A stretch of DNA of 64,000 nt from Cercis canadensis (taxonomy: Eukaryota > Streptophyta > Magnoliopsida > Fabales > Fabaceae): assembly GCA_003255065.1 (NCBI GenBank), contig QAOA01006978.1, positions 1 through 64,000 of the forward strand. Direction: 5' to 3'. The position numbers and the translations under genes are program-made. A model generated the notes under the pieces. That model saw nothing but the letters and a program-made list of their open reading frames with translations. It did no database searches and was not told where the DNA came from. Of this stretch, positions 31,818 through 43,626 are shown in pieces. Position 1 is the stretch's first letter. Each line of letters starts with the position of its first letter.

Positions 31818-32492
31818 TGATGCGAATCAGCTTGCTACACGCCCTAACCCTAGGAGTGTTCATGATCCCTTGCTTGGAGTTGGAGGCCCGATGACTAGAA
31901 GCAGAGCTAAGCGAGTGAGAGAGGCATTGTTGAGCCTAGTCCAAGAGGTGCAGACCAAGGAAAGAGTAGCTGGGCCAAGTTCAGAGTTGAGATGGATCAT
32001 TTATCTGTCTCTTGTAGAAGGTGCACATGGGCCAGCTTGGAGCCCAAGTTTGGAGCAGGCCAAAAATTATGTTTAATTTAATTAGTTTTATTTTTGGGCC
32101 TTTATGTTTATGGGCCAAAACGTTTAATTAGTTTTAAATTCGTTTTTTAATATTTTGGGCCTTTATGTCTATGGGCCAAACTGGGTATTAGGGTTTTATT
32201 AACTTTCTTAGAGGATCCATCATAGCTTGTAGCCTCCTAGCCGAATTGCCTATATAAGGAATTCGTGTATGCCTTTGCAAAACAGTTTTGGAGATTAATA
32301 GTATTCAGTTTCTGAATTATTGAGTTTCTCTGGATTGAGAGCTTCCCTGTTGTTCTTGGGCAAAGAACTTGAACTTGAACTTACCAAGGATCCTTCCTTG
32401 CTAAGGGTTCACCCTATTGAGATAACCAAGGTCATCCCACAGTTTGGTATCCAGACACTCCGTTTCGATCCTTCGGGTACGTGAACGCATCA
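31818..32492 (+). repeat. 5' LTR of element C
   Basis: 675 bp, TGATGCGAATCAGC to GAACGCATCA. A TATATAAGG box lies near 32251 and a transcription start is expected about 30 bp downstream. Contains a 68-codon open frame (31870-32076) with [15 protein letters not shown]. Confidence 0.93.
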
Positions 32493-32494
32493 TT

Positions 32495-32506
32495 TGGTAT
32501 CAGAGC
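32495..32506 (+). promoter_or_regulatory. Primer-binding site of element C, initiator tRNA-Met
   Basis: TGGTATCAGAGC two bases after the LTR end, continuing TTTGGCTCC; complementary to initiator methionine tRNA. Confidence 0.9.
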
Positions 32507-33538
32507 TTTGGCTCCTTGGAGTTTCAATCGGTATTCCTAAAACCCCCTTATTCTATTTTTATTTCATCTATCTTATTTGTTTGAGTCAATCATCTTCTAC
32601 CCCCCTTTATATTAAGTCAGTTTTTGTCTTTTATTTTTCCTATCAATTTCATTCTTCGTTATGTTCTTTAAGTTTCTGGTCAAGTTATCCCTATAATTTT
32701 TGTTTGGATCATTGGTTGGTCTTTTTTTTTCCTTGTTTTCCTTGTTTGTGTTTAAGAGTCCACGTCCTAGGTTAAAATTACCTAGAGGCGGCGGCTGTTT
32801 CAATTGCAATAGCAAATCCTAGTTGTTCGTCGAGTCCTAGTCAAGTTTTAAAAAAAAAAAAAAAAAAAAAACAAAGAGAGACAGATTCTGCAAAACAAAC
32901 AAATCAAAAAAAAAAAAAAAAGATTAGCAAGATCTGTTCTTGTGAAAAGAAAATCAAAAACGGACTATTTGGACTCACTTACTTGAAAAGGCCATAACTT
33001 TCAGCTCGTTTGGAGTTACGGAACCCGTGACCCGGCGTTTCGAAGCTCGTTCAGAGCCCTTCAACGTGGCAACTGGGTAAACCCAGTTGATGCCATTTTC
33101 GAGCTCAAAATCCTTCAAAAACGTCTGTTTCGGGCTGTTTTCTATAATCTGCTGATTTTCTTTCAATTTGTTGCTGTTTTCTAGATTCCTTTATTCTTTT
33201 CTTGTCCAAACCAACATCTTTGTTCATTATTTATATTCAAAAGTCTTGGTCATTTTATTTTATTTTATTTCTTTTTCCTTCTTGAAGTTTTTGTTTTGCT
33301 TCTTTGTCATCTTCTTTTTGCTTCCTTATCTTATTTATTTTTATTCAACACCCTTGTTTGGCTTTCTTGTCATTTTTGTTTCTATCACCTTTTCTCCTTG
33401 ATAAGTTCTTGGAAAGTTCTTGTTTAAGGGCTTCTAAGGAAATTTGAGTGGAAAAAGGCAAGAGTGGTGAGCGCATTATCGGGAAAAAGCCAATTGAGTG
33501 TAAACACGAGTGAAACACGTGAGGTGAGTGTGTGCAAC
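32507..33538 (+). other. Untranslated leader of element C
   Basis: About 1 kb with long T-rich and A-rich runs (for example near 32850 and 32910) and no ORF resembling a known protein. Long leaders of this kind are usual in plant gypsy elements and may hold packaging signals. Confidence 0.6.
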
Positions 33539-36220
33539 ATGGAACAGGAAGAACCATTCACCAAAAGTCATATGGATGCATATATGAACGCAATTCAGGA
33601 CCAAATTGCAGCATTACGAATGGGCACTGAGGACAGATTAGAGAGGTTAGAAAACCTAGTTTCACCTAAGACAAAAACTAAAACAACTAGACCCTTTCGG
33701 TATTCTGAGGAAGAGGAAGAAGACTATTCTGAGGTTGAAATCGAGACCAAAAGAGAGAGGAGGGCAGCCCCTCGTCGTGATAATAACCTGGGGAGTATAA
33801 AAATGAGAATTCCTACCTTTCAAGGTAAAAGTGATCCTGAACTTTACCTAGATTGGGAGAGGAAAGTGGAACATGTTTTTGAGTGCCATGAATACTCTGA
33901 AGAAAAGAAAGTAAAGCTGGCAATAGTTGAATTCACTGATTATGCTAGTATTTGGTGGGATCAGCTAGTGATTAACAGGCGTAGAGATGGTGAGAGACCT
34001 ATTCGGTCATGGGCTGATATGAGAGCCGTGATGAGGAAACGGTTTGTACCTAGACATTACTATAGAGATTGTTTCAAGAAATTGCAAGATTTGAAACAAG
34101 GATCTATGAGTGTGGCTGAGTACAACAGTGAGATGGAGATAGCCATGATGAGGGCTAGTATTGATGAGAACCGTGAGGCAACCATGGCACGGTTTATTAG
34201 TGGCTTGAAGCGAGAGATTGCTGAAGTGGTGGAGATGAGTCACTATGTAGAGATGGAGGACTTGGTGCATAAAGCCGAGCATGTAGAGCGACAGTTGAAG
34301 GCTAGAGCAGCTTCTAGATTCGGTGTGCCTTCCAGAACTTCAAACTGGAAATCAAATTGGAAGGATAATCCTCACACAGCTCCAAAGCCAAGAGACGACA
34401 CAAGACCAAAGCCTACGGGTTCTACTCCTATTTCCCAAGGTAAAACAGACTATAACTCTTCTTCTAAGTCACGTGACATCAAATGCTACAGGTGTCAAGG
34501 ACGTGGACATATATCTTCTGAATGTCCCAATAGAAGGAAAGTTGTTATGCTTGCTACTGGTGAGTATGATAGTGAGGAGGAATCTACTGTTACACCTGGT
34601 TGTGAAGACATGCCACCCTTAGAAGATGCTAGTGACGTGGAGGGAATTGATGACTCCCTTCCAGATCAGTATTTGATGGTGTCCAGGCGTGTGCTCAACA
34701 TGCAACCGAGGGAAGATGACATCGAAGAACACCGCGAGCATATCTTTCAAAATCGATGCTTGGTGGGAGACAAGGTATGTAGCGTTATTATTGACAGTGG
34801 ATCTTGTACTAATGTTGCTAGTACCTTGGCCGTAGAAAAGTTGAATTTACCTACTATTCCACACCCCTCGCCTTATAGGCTAAGGTGGTTGAATGATAGA
34901 GGAGACCTATGGGTAAACAAGCAAGTTAGGATTGCATTTGCCTTTAGCACTTTTAAAGATGAAGTACTGTGTGATGTGGTGCCTATGCATGCTTGTCATA
35001 TTTTGTTGGGACGACCATGGCAGTTTGATAGGCGAGTGAAGTATGACGGATACAACAACACTTACACCGTCTACAAGAATGACAAGGCCACTTTGTTGAA
35101 ACCTTTAAAACCTGCTCTTGCATATGCGGATCAAGCAAAGATTACAAAAGAATGTAAAGAGAGAGAAGAAAAAGCAGCCAAAGAAAAAGAGGCTGAGAGA
35201 GAAAAAGAAAAAAGTACGGACAAAAAGAGTGAGAGAAGACAAAAAGTGAGTGCTTTTGCACAAAAAAGTGAGGTCAAGAGTGTTCTATTGTCTAAGCCAA
35301 CCCTTCTTGTACTTATGTACAAGGATGTTTATTTTACTAACTCTCTTAACCCTTCTTTGCCTAGTGTGGTTGTTTCTTTGATGCAGGAATTTACTGATAT
35401 TTTCCCTGAAGAGATACCACATGGTTTGCCTCCCTTGAGGGGCATAGAGCACCAGATTGACTTTGTTCCTGGATCGACTATCCCTAATAAACCAGCCTAC
35501 CGAGCTAATCCTAACGAGACAAAGGAAATTCAAAGGCAAGTGGATGAGCTCGTACAAAAGGGATTCGTGAAAGAAAGTCTAAGCCCATGTTCATTTCCAG
35601 TTATCTTGGTGCTAAAGAAAGACGGGACATGGCGCATGTGTGTGGATTGCCGAGCCATCAACCAAATCATGGTTAAGTATAGACATCCTATCCCTAGATT
35701 AGATGACATGCTTGATGAGTTGTATGGTTCTAGTGTCTTTTCTAAGATAGATTTAAAGAATGGATACTACCAAATTCGCATGAAAGAAGGCGATGAGTGG
35801 AAAAATGCCTTTAAAACAAAATATGGTTTGTATGAGTGGTTAGTAATGCCTTTCGGTTTAGCTAATGCACCTAGCACTTTCATGAGACTAATGAACCATG
35901 TTTTGTGTGCCTTTATTGGAAAATTTGTGGTGGTTTATTTTGATAATATCCTAGTTTATAGCAAAACCCTAAATGATCATGTGTCACACTTGCATGATAT
36001 TTTTATTGCTTTGAGAGAACATAAATTGTATGCTAATTTCAAGAAGTGTGCATTTTGTTCCGATTCTGTTATATTTCTTGGGTTTGTTGTAAGTTCTAAG
36101 GGTATTAGCATGGATGAGGAGAAGGTTAAGGCAATACGAGATTGGCCTACACCTAAGAATGCGAATGAGGTAAAGGTGGTTTGTAAAGAATTTCAGCACC
36201 ATAGCTGCACCCCTAAATGA
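33539..36220 (+). CDS. Element C gag-protease-reverse transcriptase frame (truncated polyprotein)
   Basis: The frame is open from 33464, but the ATG at 33539 (context [21 protein letters not shown]) is the better start, matching the equivalent ATG in element E at 52749. Gag domain: [19 protein letters not shown] to about residue 260. CCHC knuckle: [14 protein letters not shown] at about residues 318-331. Aspartic protease: [12 protein letters not shown] near 34785. Then a Lys/Glu-rich linker. Reverse transcriptase runs from [16 protein letters not shown] (about 35415) through [14 protein letters not shown] to YFDNILVYS (about 35938), where the normal YFDD has become YFDN. The frame shifts at about 36170, removing roughly a dozen residues of the connection region and ending in [12 protein letters not shown]. 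Gag and protease may still be made, but reverse transcription should fail. Confidence 0.9.
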   Translation: MEQEEPFTKSHMDAYMNAIQDQIAALRMGTEDRLERLENLVSPKTKTKTTRPFRYSEEEEEDYSEVEIETKRERRAAPRRDNNLGSIKMRIPTFQGKSDPELYLDWERKVEHVFECHEYSEEKKVKLAIVEFTDYASIWWDQLVINRRRDGERPIRSWADMRAVMRKRFVPRHYYRDCFKKLQDLKQGSMSVAEYNSEMEIAMMRASIDENREATMARFISGLKREIAEVVEMSHYVEMEDLVHKAEHVERQLKARAASRFGVPSRTSNWKSNWKDNPHTAPKPRDDTRPKPTGSTPISQGKTDYNSSSKSRDIKCYRCQGRGHISSECPNRRKVVMLATGEYDSEEESTVTPGCEDMPPLEDASDVEGIDDSLPDQYLMVSRRVLNMQPREDDIEEHREHIFQNRCLVGDKVCSVIIDSGSCTNVASTLAVEKLNLPTIPHPSPYRLRWLNDRGDLWVNKQVRIAFAFSTFKDEVLCDVVPMHACHILLGRPWQFDRRVKYDGYNNTYTVYKNDKATLLKPLKPALAYADQAKITKECKEREEKAAKEKEAEREKEKSTDKKSERRQKVSAFAQKSEVKSVLLSKPTLLVLMYKDVYFTNSLNPSLPSVVVSLMQEFTDIFPEEIPHGLPPLRGIEHQIDFVPGSTIPNKPAYRANPNETKEIQRQVDELVQKGFVKESLSPCSFPVILVLKKDGTWRMCVDCRAINQIMVKYRHPIPRLDDMLDELYGSSVFSKIDLKNGYYQIRMKEGDEWKNAFKTKYGLYEWLVMPFGLANAPSTFMRLMNHVLCAFIGKFVVVYFDNILVYSKTLNDHVSHLHDIFIALREHKLYANFKKCAFCSDSVIFLGFVVSSKGISMDEEKVKAIRDWPTPKNANEVKVVCKEFQHHSCTPK

Positions 36221-38051
36221 ACTAGTTAAGAAAAATGTGAGCTTTCAGTGGGGCGAGGAACAAGAGAGGGCTTTTACCACTTTAAAGGAAACTTTAACTA
36301 GTACTCCGCTTTTATGTTTGCCTAACTTTGATAGAGCTTTTGAGATTGAATGTGATGCTTCAGGTATTGGAATAGGGGCTGTTTTGATGCAGGATTCCAA
36401 GCCTATTGCATATTTCAGTGAGAAGCTTAATGGGGCAGCATTAAATTATCCCGCTTATGACAAAGAACTTTATGCTCTAGTGAGGACTCTCCAAATGTGG
36501 CAACACTATCTATGGCCTCGGGAATTCATCATTCATTTCGATCATGATAGCTTGAAGTATATGAAATCCCAGGGAAAGTTAAATAAGAGACATGTCAAAT
36601 GGTTAGAGTTTATTGAGACATTTCCCTATGTTATTAAATATAAAGCTGGGAAGGAAAATGTCGTCGCTGATGCCTTGTCTAGAAGGTATACTTTAATTAC
36701 TTCTTTGCATGCTAAGCTATTAGGTTTTGAGCTTATCAAAGACTTGTATGAATCTGATTCTGATTTCGGTCAACTATGGATTGCTTGTGCTAAGTATGCT
36801 AGTGGTGATTATTATAGGCATGATGGGTACTTGTTTAAGAAAGATAAATTATGTGTGCATGCATGTTCTATACGTGATTTGCTTGTTAGAGAAACACATG
36901 TTGGTGGCCTAATGGGGCACTTCGGTGTTAAAAAGACTTTGGATATTTTGCATGAACATTTTTATTGGCCTCACATGAAACATGATGTGCTTTCTATTTG
37001 TGAAAAGTGTATTACTTGTAAACAGGCCAAGTCCAAAGTTATGCCACATGGACTTTATGCACCATTGCCTATACCTAGTCAGCCTTGGATTGATATTTCT
37101 ATGGATTTTGTACTAGGGCTGCCAAGGTCACCAAGTGGGAAAGATAGTATCTTTGTGGTTGTTGATAGGTTTAGCAAGATGGCTCACTTTATTGCTTGTG
37201 CTAAAACTAATGATGCAACACACATTGCTGACTTGTTCTTTAAAGAAATAGTGCGCTTGCATGGTTTACCTAGAACAATAGTGAGTGATAGAGATGTGAA
37301 GTTCCTAAGTCACTTTTGGCGAACCCTATGGGGTCGATTGGGGACTAAGCTTCTGTTTTCTACGGTTGCACATCCTCAGACAGATGGGCAAACTGAGGTT
37401 GTTAATAGAACACTTGCTACTATATTGCGTGCTATTATGCAAAAGAATCTTAAGCGTTGGGAACAATCTTTGCCGCATGTTGAGTTTGCTTATAATCGCA
37501 CTGTACACTCTACTACTTCTTATTCCCCTTTTGAGATTGTTTATGGATTTAATCCTTTAACTCCCTTGGATATTTTACCTTTGCCTACTGATGAGTTTGC
37601 TAATCTTGATGGTAAGCACAAGGCAGATTTTGTTAGAGACTTGCATTCCAAGGTTTGGGCTAATATTGAGAAAAAGAATGAGCAATATGCTAGGCAAGCC
37701 AACAAGGGCCGAACTAAGGTTATATTCAAACCAGGTGATTGGGTTTGGGTACACCTTAGGAAAGGACGGTTTCCTACCAAACGGAAATCAAAGGTGCACC
37801 CTCGAGGAGATGGACCGTTTGAGGTCCTTGAGCGGATTAATGACAATGCCTACAAAATTAATCTTCTTGGTGAGTATGGCGATGTTAGTGCTACTTTTAA
37901 TGTTGCTGACTTAACCTTGTTTGAGTTAGGTGACGATTCAGATTCGAGGACGAATCCTTCCGAGAGGGAAGGAATGATGCGAATCAGCTTGCTACACGCC
38001 CTAACCCTAGGAGTGTTCATGATCCCTTGCTTGGAGTTGGAGGCCCGATGA
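36174..38051 (+). CDS. Element C RNase H-integrase frame, detached by frameshift
   Basis: Open from 36174 in a different frame from the upstream polyprotein; the first Met is at 36237. RNase [18 protein letters not shown], with [13 protein letters not shown] and FDHDSLKYM, retaining Asp-Glu-Asp. ADALSRR marks its end. Integrase H2C2 finger: [17 protein letters not shown], then [11 protein letters not shown]. The DDE core is intact: first Asp in [11 protein letters not shown], second in IVSDRDVKF, Glu in [11 protein letters not shown]. The C-terminus runs through [20 protein letters not shown] and [14 protein letters not shown] into the 3' LTR, ending at 38051. No chromodomain was seen. This was originally one gag-pol polyprotein; there is no initiation signal for a separate protein. 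Confidence 0.9.
   Translation, partial: RWFVKNFSTIAAPLNELVKKNVSFQWGEEQERAFTTLKETLTSTPLLCLPNFDRAFEIECDASGIGIGAVLMQDSKPIAYFSEKLNGAALNYPAYDKELYALVRTLQMWQHYLWPREFIIHFDHDSLKYMKSQGKLNKRHVKWLEFIETFPYVIKYKAGKENVVADALSRRYTLITSLHAKLLGFELIKDLYESDSDFGQLWIACAKYASGDYYRHDGYLFKKDKLCVHACSIRDLLVRETHVGGLMGHFGVKKTLDILHEHFYWPHMKHDVLSICEKCITCKQAKSKVMPHGLYAPLPIPSQPWIDISMDFVLGLPRSPSGKDSIFVVVDRFSKMAHFIACAKTNDATHIADLFFKEIVRLHGLPRTIVSDRDVKFLSHFWRTLWGRLGTKLLFSTVAHPQTDGQTEVVNRTLATILRAIMQKNLKRWEQSLPHVEFAYNRTVHSTTSYSPFEIVYGFNPLTPLDILPLPTDEFANLDGKHKADFVRDLHSKVWANIEKKNEQYARQANKGRTKVIFKPGDWVWVHLRKGRFPTKRKSKVHPRGDGPFEVLERINDNAYKINLLGEYGDVSATFNVADLTLFELGDDSDSRTNPSEREGMMRISLLHALTLGVFMIPCLELEAR
37958..37974 (+). promoter_or_regulatory. 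Polypurine tract of element C
   Basis: CCGAGAGGGAAGGAA immediately precedes the 3' LTR start TGATGCG at 37975. Confidence 0.85.
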
Positions 38052-38648
38052 CTAGAAGCAGAGCTAAGCGAGTGAGAGAGGCATTGTTGAGCCTAGTCCA
38101 AGAGGTGCAGACCAAGGAAAGAGTAGCTGGGCCAAGTTCAGAGTTGAGATGGATCACTTATCTGTCTCTTGTAGAAGGTGCACATGGGCCAGCTTGGAGC
38201 CCAAGTTTGGAGCAGGCCAAAAATTATGTTTAATTTAATTAGTTTTATTTTTGGGCCTTTATGTTTATGGGCCAAAACATTTAATTAGTTTTAAATTCAT
38301 TTTTAATATGTTGGGCCTTTATGTCTATGGGCCAAACTGGGTATTAGGGTTTTATTAACTTTCTTAGAGGATCCATCATAGCTTGTAACTTCCTAGCCGA
38401 ATTGCCTATATAAGGAATTCGTGTATGCCTTTGCAAAACAGTTTTTGAGATTAATATTATTCAGTTTCTGAATTATTGAGTTTCTCTGGATTGAGAGCTT
38501 CCCTGTTGTTCTTGGGCAAAGAACTTGAACTTGAACTTACCAAGGATCCTTCCTTGTTAAGGGTTCACCCTATTGCGATAACCAAGGTCATCCCACAGTT
38601 TGGTATCCAAACACTTCGTTTCGATCATTCGGGTACGCGAACGCATCA
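37975..38648 (+). repeat. 3' LTR of element C
   Basis: 674 bp, collinear with the 5' LTR. Many differences are CG to CA or TG, as expected from loss of methylated cytosines. Contains the 68-codon frame 38027-38233. Confidence 0.93.
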
Positions 38649-39055
38649 ATTCGGTAATTGATTATCTTCCTGAGGGATATGGCCAAAGGTAATCTCCTAA
38701 AATTGTTCAAACAACTCCTTTATGTAGTCATGATATGGAATCAATTTGGAATCTTGAGTCTCCTACTTCCTATTTAGTTGATTGATCACCAAAGTTGAAT
38801 CCCTATATACTTCCAAGATTCTTTTTTTTTTTCATTCTATTGTCACTTGTATTCCCATGGTACGTGCTTCGTACTCGGCTATATTGTTTGTGCAGTCAAA
38901 ACATAGCCTAGTAGTAATTGGGATGTGCTTATCTTCAGGAGAGATCAGCACATCACCAATTTCGTGCCCTAATGCATTAGAGGCTCCGTCAAACAACGAA
39001 GTCTATTTCTCATCCCTTGATGTCCTTCCACCTTTGAATAATGCCATTATATCCT
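38649..39055 (-). pseudogene. Element D second (archaeal-type) RNase H
   Basis: On the minus strand LFDGASNALGHEIGDVLISP, then FDCTNNIAEYEARTMGIQV at about 38850-39000, and after stops and a frameshift EITFGHIPQEDNQLPN at the C insertion point. DGAS and the NNxAEYEA Glu motif are those of the archaeal-type RNase H added to the Tat lineage. It lies downstream of a complete canonical RNase H (39188-39589). Interrupted by in-frame stops and by element C. Confidence 0.8.
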
Positions 39056-39187
39056 CATAAGGGAAATCACATTGCATCGACCCTTAGTTTTTTACAGGTT
39101 AATTAGCTAAGTAGTCAGCAAGTGTGTTTCATTTATCACTTTTTGGGAGACATAAATGATGTCCTATTTAGATAAAAGAACTTGCCA

Positions 39188-39589
39188 TCATGTGATTCTA
39201 CCCATGGCAATCATTTTTTCAAAGATGTATTTGATTGGGTCCATTTTAGACACAACCCAAGTTGTGTAACACATCATATATTGTCGCAAACGATGAGTTT
39301 CCCAAGCCAAAGCACAACAAGTGCGCTCCAACAATGAGTATTTGGCCTCATAATTTATGAAATTTTTGCTCAAGTAGTAAATGAAATTTTCTTTTATCCT
39401 CAATTCATCATATTGCCCCAATACATAACCCATTGATTCTTCAAGCACTGTTAAATACATAATGAGAGGCCTCCCTGATACTAGTGGGACTAGAACTGGA
39501 GGATCTTTCGATTTTCTCAAATGCTCTTTGGCAATCTTCATTCCATTTAGAAGTTTGATTTTAGCGTTGTAATTTGAGCAAGGGCTCAC
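39188..39589 (-). pseudogene. Element D canonical Ty3-type RNase H
   Basis: On the minus strand GRPLIMYLTVLEESMGYVLG, YYLSKNFINYEAKYSLLERT, then RLRQYMMCYTTWVVSKMDPI. This is the gypsy RNase H/connection pattern. The first catalytic Asp appears replaced (YLTVLEES). 39056-39187 holds the linker, with stops, to the second RNase H. Confidence 0.82.
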
Positions 39590-40570
39590 AAGTGGCAGTC
39601 AACTGAAATAAATTTCACAATGTAATTTAATCTTCCCAAGAATCCTTGAACTTCTTTCTTTGTACGAGGAGCTGGCATTTCTAAGATTGCTGAAACTTTA
39701 TCGGGATCTGCTTCTATCCCTTTTTGACTAACAAAAAACCCTAAGAGCTTTCAAGATCTTACAGCAAATGTGCATTTAGCCAAATTCAAACAAAGCTGAT
39801 ACTTTTTGAATTGGTCAAAGAGCATTTGTAAGTTAACGACATGATCTTCTTTTGTTTCAGATTTTGCAATCATGTCATTGACATACACCTTTATTTCTTT
39901 GTTGATCATGTCATGAAACAAGCTCACCGTGACCCTTTGATATGTTGCCCCGTCATTCTTTAGATCGAATGACATTACCTTATAACAAAAAGTACCCCAC
40001 AGAGTTGTGAAAGTTGTCTTTTCCTTATCCTTTGGAGCCATTTTTATTTGATTATAGCCTAAGAAACCATCCATGAAAAAGAAGATAGAATGCTTAGTCG
40101 TGTTATCCACAAGTACACCAATATATGGGAGTGGAAAGTCATATTTAGTGCTAGCACTATTAAATCTCGATAATCGACACACATGCAAACTTTTTCGTCT
40201 TTTTTTAGAACTAGAACGATGTTAGCGACCCATTCAGGATATCTTGCCACTGCAAGGAAACCAGCATCAAATTGCTTTTAAACTTCTTCTCTAATCTTTA
40301 GAGACATTTTGGCTTTCATTTGTCTTAGTTTTTGTTTGACAGGCACACAATCAAGTTTTTTTTGGCAGCTTCTGGACAACAATATCCATGTCAAGTCTAG
40401 GCATGTCTTGATAAGACCATGCAAAGATATCATTGTAATCTTAACCTCTTATTTGATCATTTTTTTGCATTCATTGTCCCTTATTGAAGTGCCAATCTTG
40501 ACCTCTCTTTTTTCATCCTTAGTCCCAAGATTAATCACTTCAATTCACTCCTCATGAGATTCATCCTCTT
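39590..40570 (-). pseudogene. Element D reverse transcriptase
   Basis: On the minus strand FDAGFLAVARYPEWVANIVLV and VCMCVDYRDL (about 40150-40275) lead, after frameshifts, to FFMDGFLGYNQIKMAP. FTTLWGTFCYKVMSFDLKNDG and the active site VYVNDMIAKS (about 39870) follow. YVDD is changed to YVND, a G-to-A change on the coding strand. Upstream KMSLKIREEV and matching segments extend to about 40560. Several frameshifts and stops. Confidence 0.85.
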
Positions 40571-41276
40571 GTTCCACTCATCTTAGAAGTTTAGAGGAAG
40601 GTTCCTAGTCCTCTTCCTTGTTATTCTAAACACAGTTAATCGGGTGTGCAAAATCGTATAGTGAGACATTAACATTATCATCTTCAAGTTTTTCACTTTT
40701 GGATCTGTAGGGATTTGAAATAAATTGAGAAAAGTGTAATTTATAGGAGAAATGAGATAAAGAGATAAAAGAGTAGAGAAAATAGAAGAGGATGTTTTGA
40801 TAATTAAAAATGCATTTATTATATGAAGAAAAGACTGAAACAAAAACATGAAGCCCATTTTACAAATTTCATCCTTAGGCCTTAGGTAGAGTAGTAGGAT
40901 TAGTATCATAGAATTACTATAAGTGAAACTCTAAGACTTTAGGAAATTCGGCAATCTGCTAATTGTTAAGTTGAGCATGAAGTGCACTAGGGAACACCAA
41001 GTTAAATTGTTCATTAGCAGAGCAATTATCAATTACTGAAACGTGATCAGAAAATGATATTCCGACACTTTGAAAGCTCTCGTATAAGCCATAGATGTGC
41101 AATCCCTTAATTAGTTGACCGAGCCTCTTTTACTTCTTTTCCTCCATGGCTCTCTTCCTACTAGATTTGGTGGGCTCATATCTTAACCTAAATTTCTCAA
41201 TTGTTTTCTCAAAGTTGTGGAGGCATTTTAATTTTTCAGCCATTCTTCCCCAATCTTTATTTAGGTGAATATCCAT
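40571..41276 (-). pseudogene. Element D pre-RT polyprotein remnant
   Basis: A minus-strand frame from about 41276 reads MDIHLNKDWGRMAEKLKCLH, then RLRYEPTKSSRKRAMEEK, and after a stop LIKGLHIYGLYESFQSVG and FSDHVSVIDNCS. This resembles the poorly conserved region before RT in Tat polyproteins. Neither a gag zinc knuckle nor a protease Asp motif is visible. 40571-40900 shows no clear homology. Confidence 0.5.
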
Positions 41277-43626
41277 TGTCACAATGTACCCAAAGGTGGC
41301 TGCGATGCGGATGGTTGACCAAATTTCAAAAAAATAGGAGTCGCCACCAATTGTTTTAGAAAATAGGGTATTAGGCACCCCACAGTATCCGTCTAAGGAT
41401 GGTTACCCTAAATTAGCTATGCAAAGATAAAAACAAGATGTGGCCAAATGATGTCTTTTATTCATTCTCGTAAATAAATTACATTCACTAATAAAAGTAC
41501 ATTAAATAAACGTGAAATACATGAATTCTAATTAGCATAAAATCCTTCCTCTCACCAGGTGTATAAAACTCCCCTCAAGGTGGCACTTATCTCCTCCTAG
41601 GTTAGATATATCGGGTCCATCTCATATAAGACATGCCCATCTATCTTTCAATGATAACCAAAGGGCCTATGAATTTTGTTAACTTGAACAAAAAGCCTAA
41701 ATGTAGTGCATGATTATACAGCTCAAAAAGGGTTGGGGGCATATGATTTGACAAAATATAAATTAAATAAACAAACCCTCCAAGCGTCCAAACTGCCTTA
41801 GGGTTTTGCTAGGGGCCCATGGATTGTGGTTGCCTCTCACATGGAACACACATTAGATGACTCAAAATAAGAAATTAAAGGTCACATATGCATAAGCAAG
41901 TGAGCAGCCACAACACATCACAATAAATAACAGGATAAAGCAAAGAACATGTCAACTTATACTGAAAAGATATACAATACTAAAGCGTAAGTGGCAGCCA
42001 TTAAGAGTCAAAATAAAACAATGAAAATAGCCATTTAGTTAAACAGGGCAGTCAAAATGCCCTCCTAATTAGCATGTAATCCCTAAGCCAAACATCAAGG
42101 GAAAAATCAAGAATTAAACTTAAGAGTAAAAAAAAAATCAAAAAAAAAAAATTAAGGATCATGACATGCAAATGGTTCCAAAAAAAGAAGCAAGGAATAC
42201 AAATAAACATAAATCAGAATCAAAAAAGACAAAATAGCAAAGACATAAAACAAAGCATAAAAAAGGAGAAACTTGTAAAGACAACTAGGAATGCATGTCA
42301 ATGAGATTTGACCCCCAAAATTTTACATAATATATAAAAATGTCTCCGGGTTCTAAAGAATCAACAATCATACAAAAATGAGCTTCCTAACTCAAGTTAT
42401 GGCCCAAAAACCAAACATTGCCATAACTAACTAACAAATCCATAGTACAGAGAAAGAATATATTTTAAAATTAAAACTAGGATCAAATGTAACATGAAAA
42501 AATAATAAAATTTATACTCTGCAAGATACGCATCTTAGGGTTCTAACAAAACAAGAACCATACAATTTAGGGTTGTAAAACTTAAGTTATGGTCAAAAGA
42601 CCGAACAGTGCCAATGTTGGACTGACAAGTCTAAGAATGACCATTTAAAAACCAAATTAATCACTATCCCAAATGACCAATTTGAATTCAAACTTGACAA
42701 ACATGCTACCAAAAGAACCAAGCAAAATAAAAATAGACCCAAAACCGAAAATGGAGATAAAGGGTAAACAAGATATAAAATGATAAATCAAGTAAAATCA
42801 ACACAAAAATGAAAGGGGGAAAGTTTTGTAAATCAAGTTGAATCAACAAGAAAAAAAAAGTCTAAGTGAAATGAGACTGATGGAATCAAAATAAAATGGA
42901 AGCATTCAAAAGGGGAACAAAGAGAAACATGCACTTCACATGGATTCAAACGAAGACCAATAAGAAAATGACAAGAAATCAAGATAGGAGTAAAGGTTAC
43001 CTAGTGTTCTTCAAGAAAACTCCTCTTCCTTGCTCAAAAGTGTAGAAACCAACTCCAAGAAGCTCAAACCACTCTTGATTTTGTGTTTTTTTCTCTCCAA
43101 AAATATAAAGAACACTCAATAACACCTTAAGAACTCTCAAAAACACTCAACTTTTCTCTCAATTTTCCTTTTTTGATATATATATTTTTAAATCCTCTCT
43201 CTTCCCATTTGTTTTCACCTTGAGAGCATATTGTGAGGCTCTCTCCTCTTCTTTTTTTTTTTTTTTTCCTCTTAAGCAATCAGCCCTTTCAACTTGGAGA
43301 GTAAGTTGAGGGTAGAATGGTTTTTTTCTATCCCTTTTGCACCTTCTTCCCACTTTCCTAACCGAATTGCACATTTCAGCCCCTCCATTTTGTATTTTTA
43401 TTTCATGCAAAAATAATGTTATGAAACCCTTATTAGCAATTTTCCCAAAATTACCTTGCACAAGCAACTTCCATGAAGCTTCTTTAAGTCTAGATCTTTT
43501 CACTTATGGTTGGGAATATTCCTTAAACCATAGTTGACCTCCTTTTAGATTTTTAACCATATCAATCACATCTTTGGTGAAATAAAACAAGAAACCCTAA
43601 AAGGAAGCCTCTTGGCACTTGCAAGG

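Larger units (their letters stand above)
31818..38648 (+). mobile_element. Element C: near-complete chromovirus-like Ty3/gypsy retrotransposon
   Basis: 6,831 bp. LTRs at 31818-32492 and 37975-38648, tRNA-Met primer site, gag-protease-RT frame, RNase H-integrase frame and polypurine tract. Flanking 5-mers ATTAG (31813-31817) and ATTCG (38649-38653) are a target duplication with one difference, and removal rejoins the RNase H reading of element D. The LTRs differ at about 15 places by eye, so it is fairly young. Primer, domain order and protein motifs fit Ty3/gypsy; I see no chromodomain, so the exact clade is open. Pol carries a small deletion with frameshift near 36170 and an Asp-to-Asn change in YxDD. 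Confidence 0.93.
28925..41276 (-). mobile_element. Element D: Tat-lineage Ty3/gypsy retrotransposon internal region, decayed
   Basis: On the minus strand the order is a pre-RT segment (about 41276-40570), RT (40570-39751), canonical RNase H (39589-39188), a second archaeal-type RNase H (about 39050-38649 and into 31817), integrase (31604-30473), a 67-bp tandem repeat block, and a polypurine tract. Dual RNase H domains in this order are characteristic of the Tat lineage. Element C (31818-38648) interrupts the second RNase H. Gag and protease are not seen. Stops and frameshifts are frequent. Confidence 0.8.

Noticed and set aside
32494..32775. 93-codon ORF beginning in the primer site of element C
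   Set aside because: Low-complexity, lies in the untranslated leader, and has no counterpart in element E.
41130..41378. ORF read as a host protein with a coiled-coil
   Set aside because: It starts inside the adjoining LTR and continues into the Tat polyprotein remnant of element D.
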